Positions 35,416 through 47,865 of a DNA stretch of 64,000 nt are shown one piece after another. This DNA comes from Topomyia yanbarensis. Its lineage: Eukaryota; Arthropoda; Insecta; Diptera; Culicidae. The DNA lies in assembly GCF_030247195.1 (NCBI RefSeq), contig NC_080672.1, forward strand, positions 14,136,001 to 14,200,000. Direction: 5' to 3'. The position numbers were made by a program, and so were the translations under genes. The notes beneath the pieces are model-generated. The model made no database searches. It was not told the DNA's origin and saw only the letters and a list, made by a program, of their open reading frames with translations. The number at the start of each line of letters is the position of its first letter. The first letter of the stretch is position 1.

Positions 35416-36414
35416 ACCATGCGACAATTAAAACATCGTAACGTTGATCATTGTTGTGTACGCTGTTTTTTTTAGTGGTTCTCAGATAAACTGTTTTATT
35501 TAAATAAGTTGTGCGGTGTTGATTCAAAACTGAATTAGTCTTCAGACAACTTTAAGATTGTTTTAAGGCGTATAATTTGTTTTATGGCACTACATATCGT
35601 TGAACAGTTATGAACGCTTTTTCTAAAAAAATGGAGTTCTTTAACATAACAATATCACCCGTTGGGGCAAACAAAAAACAATTCCTTTTCAACTACATAA
35701 AAGGTCATGATTCGAGGTAAAATTGAGCAAAAAATGGAGAGAACGATATTTTTAAAAACTTTACAAAATTGGTTTCAAAAAATCGATTTTTGCTATTATA
35801 TGTACTTATATTATTGACAAACAGAAGCTAACGTTTTGATGAATTAGAAGAAAATGTTCGTCTTCCAAAACTCTGAAAAACATTTAAAGGATATGTTAGC
35901 AAAAAATGAAAAAAATATAGCTTTGCTTTAATAGAGATAGACATCGAGTTTCGCAGTCTTCCTAAAAATTAAAGAGCACCAAATTTTAAAACACTTTGTC
36001 GAAGACACTGGAACTCTATGTCTTGTACTTTTTGACTTTTGCTTTTTCACTAGGATAAACTTAAAAATACTTTCAGATGTTTTGAAGCAGAACAGTTTGT
36101 CTTAATATACTGTACCTCAAGCTTCTTTTGTCATAAAGTTGCTTTCTACTAAAAATTAACTATTTTTTGATAAATATTTCAGGATTTAAAAAATGGTGTT
36201 TGCCATTTTTGGTAATCTATACTACAAAGCATGATATTTTATATAATTTTGATGGTCGATTTCAAGTTTACAACAGTCTTAGAAAAAGGTTTAATGGTTC
36301 TATTGCTCACTTTGAAACATTGCGATCTTTCCATAACACTTTATATTGGCTAGAGAATCCATGTCACAAACTGTACTTTATCCCCAGGCGGTCCAACCAA
36401 AGAAAACGTTTCAC
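35416..36414. other. Non-coding AT-rich stretch
   Basis: Poly-A/T-rich sequence with no gene, RNA or repeat family I can name. Confidence 0.45.
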
Positions 36415-36484
36415 CATCGGCGGTGGTCATCACGCACCGATCATAAGGACTGTAACTGTCCACCATCATTCTACCGCCTCACCC
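36415..36484 (-). CDS. Candidate alternative 5' coding exon of Ten-m
   Basis: On the minus strand a CCCCAG acceptor (36486-36485) precedes a short leader and two adjacent ATGs (the first at 36469). The frame reads MMVDSYSPYDRCVMTTADG and reaches GATG/GTGAAA, a moderate donor. That leaves phase 1, exactly what the Ten-m exon at 3234 requires; the join would give ..TADG-CLLDGV... The same frame continues a further 12 or so codons past this donor before a less compatible one. Evidence is limited to splice-site logic and GC-richer, coding-like codons. I do not recognise the peptide as a known teneurin start. Confidence 0.3.
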
Positions 36485-36486
36485 CT

Positions 36487-39142
36487 GGGGATCTGATTAA
36501 TAGAAGCAATTATTGTCTATAATTCCCATCACAATACTCAACCACACACACACACGCGCGCAGTTTGACGAGGACACCCACGATTGTCTTTCCTGTTCAC
36601 TTCGATGTTATTATCGAACTACCTCAATCCGCTTGGTCATGTAGCAAGAAAATAATCATTTCATGGAACAATAAGAAATTGATTGGGTGCACATATTGTC
36701 GCCGCAGTCGTCTTCCTGTACTTTTCTTTTCGATACGACAGAATCATTAATAATTATTACACGACGACGACGACGACAACGACGACGGCCGCCACGCTGG
36801 ATGATTGGATCCCACCCACCTATTCTCAGGTTGCCGCTTTTCCAGAACACGAACAACAAAGTCCCGGTACAGCACATGTAGAGGATATATATTAAAATAT
36901 AATAACTGTCCCAGCATGATCGGAATCCGAGAGTAGGTCCGTCCGTCCGTCCGTCGCCCGACTTCCCTCTTGGAGGACGAAAATAAAAGCGGAATACACA
37001 CATCATCATTTTTCCTCCCTTTGGCCTCTTACCCCACAAACTCTCACACACACACACGGCAATATGGCACCATCATCGGAGAAAAAAGATCCTAAAGGAC
37101 ACCCAGAATGTGAGCCGTCGTTAGAAGGCGCGCCACGCAGGTCTTTTCTTATAGGTGACAAAATATTTTTATTATTTTTCATTCCCCCGCTCGAAGGTCA
37201 CAAAATAAAATAAAAAGGTTCGAATATCATTCACTCGCATTTCTGCTTCGGCTACTTCATTGTCCTGTAGGGCAGGCGGCCCTAACAGACGAAAAGGTGC
37301 TGCGTGGTTTAGGGAACAATAAAAAGCGGTGCTAAAAGCCCAAAAAATGGTCCATTATAATCGACTGGGCCCTAGGCCCCGCAAGGGAAGAAACAAATTG
37401 CAAGGATATCATCGGCAAAAAAAAAGTGAAATACACCGCATTCTTCGCTTCGTCCGCACAGTCCTTTGTTCCGAAGGCTCATGCCATTTCAATTTAATAT
37501 CGATCCCGTTTCTCGCTTGGGTTGGAAATATGAACAGGGCGGACCTGAAATGACCTCTTACGTAAATAAATATTACGACACAATCTCTGCTTCGGATGGG
37601 GGTGGTTGGATGGGTAGGCTGTAGGAGACGAGAGTCCAGTTCGAACAATGGAACACAGAAGGCCTTGCCTAGCTTGCTACGATGTGTGCCCATACACTTG
37701 ACATAAATTAGACGATATCGTGTTTCCCGGGTGGCTCTCGATGATGTCCTGTCCTGCCTGAAGGGACAAAAGGATGAACTAAGGGAGGAGAGCGAAAGAA
37801 GGATAAAAACTTTGATCTTAAATAGTTTGTAAGCAAGACGGCAGGACGAACAAGGATGACCTTTCTGGCCATTATTCTTTCCGTGATGGTGTACGACAAC
37901 AACCTTCTGGTCCTGCAGTGACATCCTGGCTTAAGGTTACCGTACAGAGACACCAGCATTACACACATGAGCTGAACATCTTACAAGACATGAGCTTCTT
38001 TCTTCCACAAGCTGCTGCTAGTCAGTCAAGTACATACATACACGCCTCCGCACTCTCTTCCCAGTGACTCGACGAACGGAACGGATGATTGGATGGATCC
38101 GGATAGAGATATCTCAGCTGCTAACTCCATCTACTATACCGCCAGTAGTGTTGTGGGAGAAAAGACACCGGCTTTGCAACGACTTTGTGTCATGTTAGCG
38201 AACACATCATCTTGAGAGCATCGGAAGTAGTGTGACGTGTTCAGTGACACTAGCGAGTGAGGGAACCACAACAACAGTAGGCGCTGAATATTGTCAGGAG
38301 CTGTTATTTTCCCATCGAGAGGAACAATCCAGGGAAGGTCAAAAATTAATAGGAAAAGTGTGTTTCATTTTTTTCTGGGTGCTATTGCGGAACTAAGAAA
38401 CGCACTCTATTCTCCATGGTGGCAGCGCTTGCTTATTTTTTACGACGGTAACACCGCAGGACACAAGTATTCCATCCGACTGGTGGGGTAGAGGGGACAA
38501 AACTGCTTCCTATTATCCGCAATTTGTTTTCTATTTGTTTGTTACGTGTTTGAAAGTGTGACCAAAAGTGGGATGGGCTGCTTGATTCAATGTGCTGGTG
38601 GCGTGGAGGCGAATACAGAAAAAAATATCAGGATGACTAAAAAATTAATGAGACAAGAATATGATTACACGAAACACATGATAAGCATTTTGAGCAGAAA
38701 GCAGTTTAAACTAGATTCGACCATTTTCCGTTCGATTTTTCCAGTCGACTTTTCATTTATTTCTTTCACACATCTTTTCTATTAAATACAACAGAAACTC
38801 ACGTTAATTCAGAAATTGTGGTAGTGATCAAAACTAGACGCAAACTCGATTTTTACGGATTTTAATCAATTTTAGAGGAACGGTTCAGGGCCGGCGGAGA
38901 TCGTCACTCTTGTTGAGCCAAGAAAACATAATGACTTGTCGTGGTGAGTAACGTAGCTCTTTTTAGTATTTTTGCAAAAAAAAGAGCCTAGAGCCATTTG
39001 TCATTTTTCCGCCGATTTTTGAATTACAGTTCTGGAAAGAAGAAAAATAGAACATTTCAACGATTTTTTGTTGCACCGGCTTATCATCGAGATTACAAGA
39101 GCCTAGATTGTCTATAAACGAGACATAGATCGTAAGGACTCC
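36487..39142. other. Non-coding region with microsatellites and GC-richer segments
   Basis: It contains (AC)n near 36543, (ACG)n at about 36762-36788, (GTCC)n at about 36938-36956 and (CA)n near 37047. The 37.0-38.5 kb part is GC-richer and could hold untranslated exons or enhancers of Ten-m, but no exon can be defined from the sequence alone. Confidence 0.4.
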
Positions 39143-39470
39143 TTACACAATATGCACACTTTTCTGCATTCTCGATGCTAGAGTCATCTTCATGGTACTT
39201 TGTGCATTTGCTTGTGTGACACGCGGTAAAGACATAAGTTTTGTGCTACAATAAATCCACTCATAATAAACCCGAATCGGTGACCACGCTGTCGATCTCA
39301 ACTTTGTTAAAGCACATGTAGACGCGGTAATCTTCCCTACAAGTCTCGTCGCCACTAACGCTTGCTTTAGACAGAATATCACGATACTGAGCTTATCCGG
39401 ACGATCTTTCGAGATATCTTTCGTTGTTGAATATACCTGCGGCAGTTATCTCGAAATTTTTACAATACTT
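39143..39470 (-). pseudogene. Decayed I-type ORF1 fragment
   Basis: Minus-strand pieces follow the order of the ORF1 at 30.0-31.4 kb. ITRISKDRPDKLSIVIF corresponds to ITRVRANKIRVIVND. After it comes YRVYMCFNKVEIDSVVTDSG (FRVYVPCRTVEIDGIVAEPG). After a deletion of roughly 90 residues comes a zinc-knuckle remnant, KCTKYHEDD..ENAEKCAYC (KCEGEHEDD..ETEKCI-C). It is a related but older element, cut off near 39470 where the CR1-like element's upstream region begins. Confidence 0.7.
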
Positions 39471-39994
39471 AGTGAATTATATTTGATCCGAAAGAAGCTC
39501 GAAAGTTGTTCCGACCGTTTGCAATGTGTATGCTTTTAAACAGGAATTTGGAGTCTCTGATGACTTGCATGACATCCAATTTACCATTAGCTGGGTCTCT
39601 TCAAAAGAGTTTATGTATACGGTCATTACGGTCGTCAGTAGAGCTGATAGTTTTTTTTTGATTTTTTAGTGTTTTACACTCGCGATTATTTTTATTCTCG
39701 TTTTATCTGTATATCGTTTTATTCGGTAGTACGTGTGCATTGAAATTTCGTGACTTCAAGCACGATTATATCTGCCGGTGTGATTCGTGAAAGTGATTGT
39801 TTTTGGTTGAGATTTTTGTTTTCACTTGTCATTATCACTGCACAGACGTTACGCTCAATTTTTTCGCCTAAAGCGACATCTGCTGGTGGGTAGTTGAGTT
39901 GTCACACGTTGCGTGCAAGTTTGCTTCCATTGACGCACGTTACGTCTCCTGCGCATATTGCATACCCGCTAGGCGTTATTTCTACATCAAAACC

Positions 39995-40789
39995 ATGGCT
40001 TGTAACAACTGCTCGAAAGTGGTTAATGATTCTGATCGAATCACATGTCGTGGATACTGCGGAAATTCGTTCCACATGATATGCGTCAAGATGGATTATG
40101 ATGTTCGTGACGTCCTGGGAACCCACCCACGGAATCTATTCTGGATGTGCAATGGCTGTGCTGATTTATTCTCGAATGATAATTTCCGTAGAATGGCTTC
40201 GCGTTGTTGCGATATAGTGCCTGACGACAATTCTCTGAAATCTATAAAGAACGACATAGCTGATTTGAAAGATGTCGTCAAAGCTCTCTCGGTTAAAGTT
40301 GACTCTAAACCGCTATCCCCAACTATAACGCCTTGGAATCGAATTGCTGAATATAATCCAGTTTCAAACACGCCTAAGCGCAAACGCGAAGATGATTCAC
40401 CCAAAACAAAAATTCCTAATATTCGTGGATCCAAAGCTGCGTTTGAAACAATAAAAACAATTTCACCACCTGAGGAGCTGTTATGGGTTTACTTGTCAGC
40501 ATTCGATCCCAGCACGACGGATGACGAAGTTTCTACTCTTGTGAAAGATTGTCTGGGGGAGAATCTGCAACCGAGAATAGTTCGTCTAGTTCCTAAGAAC
40601 AAGGATCTCTCATCTTTGAGCTTCATTACTTTCAAAGTTGGCGTTAGCAAATCATACAGGGATAAGGCTCTGTCCAAAGATTCTTGGCCGGAGAACATCT
40701 ACTTTCGTGAATTTGTGACCAATTCAAAAATCCAACGACCTATCATCAGGATTGCGGCGGAGAAGAATCCATCTGGTGGTGGACAGTAG
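39995..40789 (+). CDS. CR1-like ORF1 with N-terminal PHD finger
   Basis: 264 residues from an ATG in a good context (AACCATGGCT) to TAG. Residues 3-60 form a C4HC3 PHD finger: CNNC, CRGYC, FH..C and CNGC. A predicted helical or coiled stretch (SIKNDIADLKDVVKALSVKV, about residues 80-105) follows, then a basic PKRKRE motif, then a domain from about 150 to 250 (LLWVYLSAFDPSTTDDEV..) that may be RNA-binding. PHD-bearing ORF1 proteins are known for CR1-group LINEs; the likely role is chaperoning RNA and contacting chromatin. The frame continues beyond the TAG in the same register as ORF2, so the TAG either separates the two proteins or interrupts a longer product. Confidence 0.8.
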   Translation: MACNNCSKVVNDSDRITCRGYCGNSFHMICVKMDYDVRDVLGTHPRNLFWMCNGCADLFSNDNFRRMASRCCDIVPDDNSLKSIKNDIADLKDVVKALSVKVDSKPLSPTITPWNRIAEYNPVSNTPKRKREDDSPKTKIPNIRGSKAAFETIKTISPPEELLWVYLSAFDPSTTDDEVSTLVKDCLGENLQPRIVRLVPKNKDLSSLSFITFKVGVSKSYRDKALSKDSWPENIYFREFVTNSKIQRPIIRIAAEKNPSGGGQ

Positions 40790-41110
40790 CGCCAAGCTGT
40801 TCCGGATAAACTCATCTGTCCAACTTCTTGTATCCCGGCGAGCGATTCAGGTCTACCTGGCGAATCGGCGACTTCTTCTGTGTCAGGTAAAGCCAAGAAG
40901 GGTATATGTCCTTCCGAAGCAATACAAGATGCTGCACCCCCTCAATGTAAATTCCACTTACAGTCTGCTGATGAACACAACTCTACCGCCGCTGTGAATC
41001 TTCAATGTCAAAAACAAAATTTGGATCCCATCGTAACGAGCTCGTCTCTTCACAGCACATTCGGCTCTACAACGATCACAGAAGGACTAAGCACTCTATG
41101 CTATGCTGGT

Positions 41111-44100
41111 ATGACTCATCGCACCCTGGGACGCACTGCAGCTAGCACTATGGAAGCCCTTGATCCCCCTGCCACAGTCGAGCCATTGCAGCCAGCGTTC
41201 ACCAGTCGTCACGGTCCTGTGTGCAGGAGTGGTGAAGGGGTCTTCCAAATTGATACCAACGACAATCAATCGCGGCATTCAAACCTACAAATATATTACC
41301 AGAACGCCGGTGGTATGAATTCAGTAATCGAAGATTATCTGGTAGCAAGTTCGGATGAATGCTTCGACATAATCGCCCTCACAGAGACGTGGCTTAGCGA
41401 TAGCACTCTGTCAGTGCAAGCATTTGGTGCCAACTACGATGTTTTCCGAACTGATCGCAGCTCACGTAACAGTCTCAAGGCTACCGGCGGCGGGGTACTT
41501 GTGGCTATCCATCGTCGATTGAAAGCGCAACTGATTGACGATACTTTGGGGGTCTGTGTCGAGCAGGTGTGGGTGCGAATCAAACTGGCTGGCTACGCAC
41601 TTTTTCTTTGCGTGGTTTATCTTCCACCGGACCGCACTCGCGATTCGACATTGATTGATTCACATACTGAGTCACTGGAACGGATTTCCGCTCAAGCAAG
41701 CCCGGTTGATGAGATCCTGATTGTTGGTGATTTCAATTTCTCCGGATTAAAATGGCGCTCTGCTTCTGACGGATTTATGTTCGCTGATCCCGAATTGTCA
41801 TCTTTTCATGCTGGTATAACCAGTTTGCTTGACTGCTACAGTCTAAATCTGCTGCGCCAAACGAATAATGTGGTGAACGAGAACAACAGAATCCTTGATC
41901 TCTGTTTTTCGAGCAAATCTGACTGCGCGCCAAAAGTTATCGCAGCACCGTTCCCCCTGGTAAAGACTGTTAGACATCACCCTCCCCTGCATATATTGCT
42001 TGAAGCGATTCGAGTGAAGCATGACTGCAATGTTTCTGACACCGTCAGCTATAATTTTAGAAAAGCCAACTATAATAGCATTATTGACTTCCTGTCGAAT
42101 ATCCACTGGACTGAAATTCTCGACAATGATGATGTCAACGTTGCAGTGCAGACCTTCTCCAATGTTATGAGCTATGCTATCGATCGCTATGTACCCAAAA
42201 GAAGTGGCCTTCAATCTAAGCACCCAGCGTGGCACACTGCCGAGCTGAGACGGTTAAAAGCGACTAAAAGAGCCGCTCTGAAGAAGTACTCCAAGTTTGG
42301 GGGCTACGTGCTGCGACAACACTACGTTCATGTTAACCAAGTCTATAAAAAGACATCGAAGCGTTGCCATGCCGATTACTTGCGAAACGTGCAACGTAAG
42401 TTGAAGTCCGAACCTAAAACATTCTGGAAGCATGTAAACGAGCAAAGAAAGGAATCCGGGTTGCCATCAACGATGAGCTATGGAGGACGTATGAGCTCTA
42501 GTTTACAGGAGATCTGCCAACTATTCTCTGAAAAGTTCGCGAGTGTTTTCTCCAACGAGAAACTGACACCGACCCAGGCTTCACGCGCGGCTCTCAATGT
42601 ACCTCAATCATACCAGTCTTTGAACTCTATCAATATCGACAATAATATGGTACAACTGGCGATTAGCAAAATGAAGGCTTCAACCTCGGCAGGCCCAGAT
42701 GGTATACCAACTATTATTCTAAAAAAAATGCTCTGCCGGTCTAATTGAACCTCTTTGTCATCTGTTTCAATTGTCGCTATCAACCGGAGTATTTCCCGAA
42801 CTCTGGAAATCCTCCTTCATGTTTCCAGTTCACAAAAAAGGTGATAAAAAGGTAGTTGACAATTACCGTGGTATTACAACGCTAAGCGCAGTTCCTAAGC
42901 TGTTTGAAATGGCTGTGTTGGAACCCATCTCCAGCCACTGCAAACAGTATATCTCCGAGACTCAGCATGGATTTATGCCGAAACGTTCAACATCTACGAA
43001 TCTTCTGTCGTTCACAACATATGTTACAGATGCTATGTCGGACGGCCTTCAAACTGACGTTATCTACACGGACCTTTCAGCTGCTTTTGACAAGTTAAAT
43101 CACGCTATTGCAGTAGCAAAATTGGATAGACTCGGCTTTGGTACTAATATTCTCCGTTGGATGCAATCGTATCTCAGTGATCGTCGTCTAGCAGTCAAGA
43201 TAGGTGATTGTGTATCCGAAGAGTTCTGTGCTTCATCTGGTATTCCGCAAGGCAGTCATCTCGGTCCATTGATTTTTCTTCTGTATTTCAACGACGCTAA
43301 CTTTTGTTTAGAAGGACCACGGTTGTCTTTCGCCGACGACCTCAAGTTATACCATAGAATCCGGAATACTGATGATGCAGCTTTCCTTCAACGCCAACTG
43401 GAAACCTTTGCGGAATGGTGCGAGATCAACCGAATGACCCTAAACCCCAAGAAATGTACGGTCATTACGTTCTCGAGGAAAAAAACGCCAATTCGATTTG
43501 ATTACTGTCTAGCTGAATCCACAATTGACAGAGCGAATTGCGTCAAAGATCTCGGAGTTTTTCTCGATGAACAACTGACGTTTAAACAGCATATCAGCTA
43601 TATTGTCGCAAAGGCATCACGCTGTTTGGGGTTCATAATGAGAATATCTAAGCACTTTTCAGATATTTACTGCTTGAAATCTCTCTACTGCTCACTCGTT
43701 CGATCAACTCTGGAATATTGTTCAGTTGTGTGGAACCCTCATTATCTCAACGGTGTCCATCGAATTGAGGCAGTACAGCGCAGATTTGTTCGGTTTGCCC
43801 TTCGTCGATTGCCTTGGAGCAACCCTCACCAGCTGCCAAGTTATGAAAGCCGGGGTTTGCTTATTGGACTCGATACATTGCAAGTGCGACGGGATCTATT
43901 CCGTGCTATGACGATTTCGGATATTTTGCAAGATCGAATTGACTGCCCCGAGCTTCTCAGTGCGATAAACATGAACGTTCGCCCTCGCGCCCTTCGCAAT
44001 AATTTATTCCTCCGATTACCTCTTCGCCGGACTAACTATGGAGTGAACGGTGCCATCATTGGTTTGCAGCGGACCTTCAACAGAGTTTCATCCGAGTTCG

Positions 44101-44165
44101 ATCTTCACATTCCACGTAGCAGATTACAATTTGACTTTTTAAATAGATTAAGAAATTATCATTAG
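41111..44165 (+). pseudogene. CR1-like ORF2: endonuclease and reverse transcriptase, frameshifted
   Basis: The first ATG in frame is 41111, but the frame is open from 40790 without an ATG. The endonuclease begins near 41280: YYQNAGG, LTETWL, VVYLPPD and VGDFNFSGLKW are intact. The terminal block reads VRHHPPL, where relatives usually have an acidic residue two positions before the HHP. The reverse transcriptase starts at SAGPDGIPTIIL. At 42721-42728 a run of eight A's shifts the frame and stops it at 42746-42748. The other frame, from 42729 on, continues seamlessly: IEPLCHLFQLSLSTGVFPELWK, NYRGITTL, YTDLSAAFDKLNH, GIPQGSHLGPL, FADDLKLYH, KDLGVFLDE, to TAG at 44163-44165. Removing one A restores a single frame, so the lesion is one base in a homopolymer. 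Confidence 0.85.
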
Positions 44166-44280
44166 GACCACACTGTGTCTGTTGATATTAATTAATTATA
44201 AATAAACGAAAAGTTGAGTAGTTTTATACATGCGCCTAGAGCCCGGTGCAACATGACAAAATAAAGAGGTCGAAGGATAT

Positions 44281-47200
44281 AATAAATTGAAAGACAAGTC
44301 GGAGAGCAATAATGCAAAAATGGGGTCTTCTATTTTTTTTACTCGATGTATTATTGCCCGCTACCGATTTTCTTTGCAACTGTCGTGAAGTATCATTGTT
44401 TCATTCGCATGTGCAAAAAGATGAGTGGGTGGATGTGGAATAGGATTTCAAATCTAATTATATGTACCATAATCTACAATGTGCTAATCACTTTTCAGAC
44501 CCTAAAGATTTTATCCTCAGGAACACCATTCCCAACGGTTTTTAACCACAACTGTCTTGTTAACAAAGGAAATTTGGTTACCTATAAACGAGGAAACAGC
44601 CATCTGCATTGTGACATTACATTGACTGGCCCTCCTAATGCACCGATGAACTTAGTGTTAGCGAAGTGAAAGACCTACTCATCCAGTTTGTGTCAATGGA
44701 ATGTTATACAACTTTTATGTCTATGTGATATCCTTTAAACGTGCATTACGTACCGGTTAGATTGTCTAATAATTGTCGCAACCTTCAACAATTGCAGGAC
44801 CATAGCGTGCTGTTGAATAAGGTGGCCCGCATTTTAGGAAAGCACTGAAATGTTGATTTACTCTATAAATCATGTTAGCATAAGTCAACCAAAAAGTCAG
44901 GATAAGTGTGCCTCTTCCACGTACATACTAAATAATTATTCCAAAGTCAAACTTCATCTTAGAAGTTGAAATCAGCGAATGAGCTGACTTTTTCCCTGTT
45001 GCTTTGATATCTACTGGAGTAAATAAAGAACAGATATCCAAAAAACTCTAAAAACCAGCATTTCTAAAATCCAAAAAATAAGCATTTGTAGATTCTGAAT
45101 CTAAGGATTCCGCAATATTTTTATTCTTTCCTGAAAATACACGACAGGTTCTTATAACGATGTTCATAAATTCAAGAGTCGAAAAATCCAGAGCTGAACA
45201 ACTACTAGTATTATGGAATCCAATGATTTGGAAAAGATGGATCCGGGAAGACAGGAACTCATGAATCTTTGAATACAGCGGTTCCGTTTTGTGTTCGAAT
45301 GCATATTTTTTTTCGAAAATAAGGAATATCCACAAAATAGGAATCCTGAAATTTGCTGCACTGAAAAACAACCATGACAAGGAATTGTGGAATTGAGGAA
45401 TCCATAATCTCAATTAATTATGAATCCATGTAATGTATGTAGATTCTCTGAAACTTGGCAGACATCAATTAAGCAAAAATTTGGAAATTTATATGATTTC
45501 TGAAACGTTTAAGAAATAATCTCGGAAGAAAAAGTCCAATGGAATTCAAGTCAAGATCCAGGAAGATATTCAGAAACCTAGGATTCATGAAACCATAAAA
45601 CCAACACTTCATTTGTTCTGAAGCTCAGTTATTTAAATACAATATAATTTTTATACGAAAATCTTATGTTTGAGAAAACTATGAACATGTATTCCGTAAA
45701 TTAACACATAGAAAATCAAAGTGTTATTAAATTAACAGTTAAGAAATCCCAGGGTTTAGTGTTTCAAGAAGCTATTCAAAAACTTAGGAATTCTCAATTT
45801 AATATATTCTTAAATTCAACAACTTAACATGGTTGAACTGGTTGAAAATCAAAAATCAACATCTTCAGTATCCGAAGAGGTTTACAGGGTAGATCATACG
45901 ACTTATAAACCAGTCGTCGTATTTTCAAGTCCCAATCAGATTCTTTGTATCAGTAGCTTCGTGACCGTAGACGTATGCGAAGTCTGTTGAAATAAAAAGT
46001 CAAATTCCACTTATAGTACCAAGACTTTGCTTTGCCAAGAGTAATATAATTCAGAAATACAACTTTAAAAATATTTGTTTTTTGAGCAGACATCCATCAA
46101 GCTGTTATCCTTGATGTCTGAATTCCAAAACTTCAGCAAAAAACTAAGTCAAAATCGTTGATTTTGGGAGTGCCATGGTACACATGTTTGTGGGCAGGTA
46201 GCATAGAGGTCCTATTTCGATTCTTGAAGTTATAAGCATTATATTATTCAAATTATTATACAAAACAAATGACCGTGCTAATTGCTAATGACATATGCAA
46301 AACTGGGTTTCCATGCATTCTCAATTAGATTCGTGACACCAAAGAGCACTAAAGATCTTTGAGCACGGATCTTGTTGGAGTGGACAAATAAATGACAAAG
46401 AGCGGTGATTTCAAAGGCAGTTTTTCAATTTTCAAGATTTTTAGCGAATGATCTTAACATTATTGGTAATTTCGGAATAAGAGTAACAAGAAGATGACGA
46501 AAATCTGCGGCTGACGCCATTTTTATATCCCAAATCGCGACTTTAGGTTGGGCAACATTCATACCATACTATAGTTAATTTAATATTTCCGGAATGAGGT
46601 TGAATGGGCCCGACATGACGACTTCCGGTTAATTGAAATTTTCTATGGATTTTTTCTGTAATAAAAGGGACGAGTAAATAAAGGAAACCGATGTCGGATG
46701 CAATTTAAAATTCCAAAATGGCGACTGCCCAATGAGTGAAATTCTATATAACCCAAATAATGTGGATATTGCCGGGATGAGGTTGACAAGTAAATGGCGA
46801 ACAGTGTTGATTCTTGATAAGTGCGGGGTTTGAGCAATAATAGTCAGGTAGAGTGGAAATGGTCACGACTAACACTGGAAAAAAGATTCTTCAAGACTCA
46901 AACAAAACAGATCATTAATGTGAAAAATTTGTTATCATCCATGTATCCTTATTCACCGGTATACTCGGAGATGCTACCAGTGTACAGGGTGGTAACGTAC
47001 AAGTCATTTAATTTCAAGTAATTTCTGCCGCACCTCGTAGAAACTTGGAAAAGTGATTTAATGACAGAAAGAACCTCTTGTATGCAGCATTTAATAACCA
47101 AAAACTCCACAGATTATTGCGTGGTTGTATTGCCTAGAGGTTTGTCAGATTTGGATTGATGCTCAAAATTGATGATTTTTGTTTGAAAAGTTGTTTAATT

Positions 47201-47856
47201 TGTAGACAACTTTTGAACAAGGAAATTGATCTTGTATACAAATGTGGCTTTCGTGAAGGCCGTCTCAGCGGTCCTGGTTTAGGGAGACAGATTGGCAAGG
47301 CAGATATTACCAGTCGTTCTGTAGTGGTGCAAACAAAATTTCCATGTTTCATTAGCTTCTCTGAAAGTCGCGCATCGTGTTCTTATTTGAAACCATTTAC
47401 TTAAAAATATTGGAATAAATGCTAAGACCGTTGAAAAACGTAAATCATCTTCGTTTGACACATTTGATAAAACTTTTGGATGAATTTTTATACGCTCGAC
47501 AATTGTGTGCGTGCGGCTTGTAATATTTTAAAAATCCTGTTTGGGTATACTTTCATGTTTTCAAACATGGCAAAGCCTTCTGTCTTGACTAAAAATCTGA
47601 ACGATATCAGCATTTTTCATATGATGGAATTGGGTAAAGGCCACCGGACGTATAAGGCTTCAACATCAACAAATGTACGAACTCTCGATGGGATGTATAG
47701 ATAAGAGAGTATCAATGGCACGGTGGCTTCGATGAGGATGTAATGTAATGTACAAGCAATTGGATAGGTGGAGGAGAGCATGAATCATAAAAAACGAATT
47801 CAAAACACCTTTGGTCTGCACAATGAAGATGAAACAGTGAATATGTTTTCAATATG
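44281..47856. other. Non-coding AT-rich region
   Basis: No supportable gene. Around 46500-46830 a roughly 180-bp unit containing CCGG(A/G)ATGAGGTTGA occurs about twice. 45.0-45.8 kb is full of GAATCC/AAATCC-type words, suggesting an old tandem origin. The plus-strand open frames at 47156 and 47480 have no recognisable domain. Confidence 0.4.
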
Positions 47857-47865
47857 CACTACTCT
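47857..47865. repeat. SINE target-site duplication (3' side)
   Basis: CACTACTCT, repeated at 48031-48039. Confidence 0.75.

Larger units (their letters stand above)
39640..44280 (+). mobile_element. CR1-like non-LTR retrotransposon with PHD-finger ORF1 (~4.6 kb)
   Basis: A plus-strand element with a leader of about 350 bp, a PHD-type ORF1 (39995-40789), an ORF2 with endonuclease and reverse transcriptase (to 44165), and a short 3' UTR with AATAAA near 44199 and 44262 but no long poly(A). Lack of RNase H, a PHD finger in ORF1 and the motifs GIPQGSHLGPLIF and FADDLKLY fit the CR1 group of the Jockey superfamily (CR1, Daphne or similar). Both outer boundaries are estimates, because CR1-type elements often lack target duplications and none was seen. 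Confidence 0.8.

Noticed and set aside
39899..39994. Extension of the CR1-like ORF1 upstream of 39995
   Set aside because: The open frame there has no ATG; the first ATG, in good context, is 39995.
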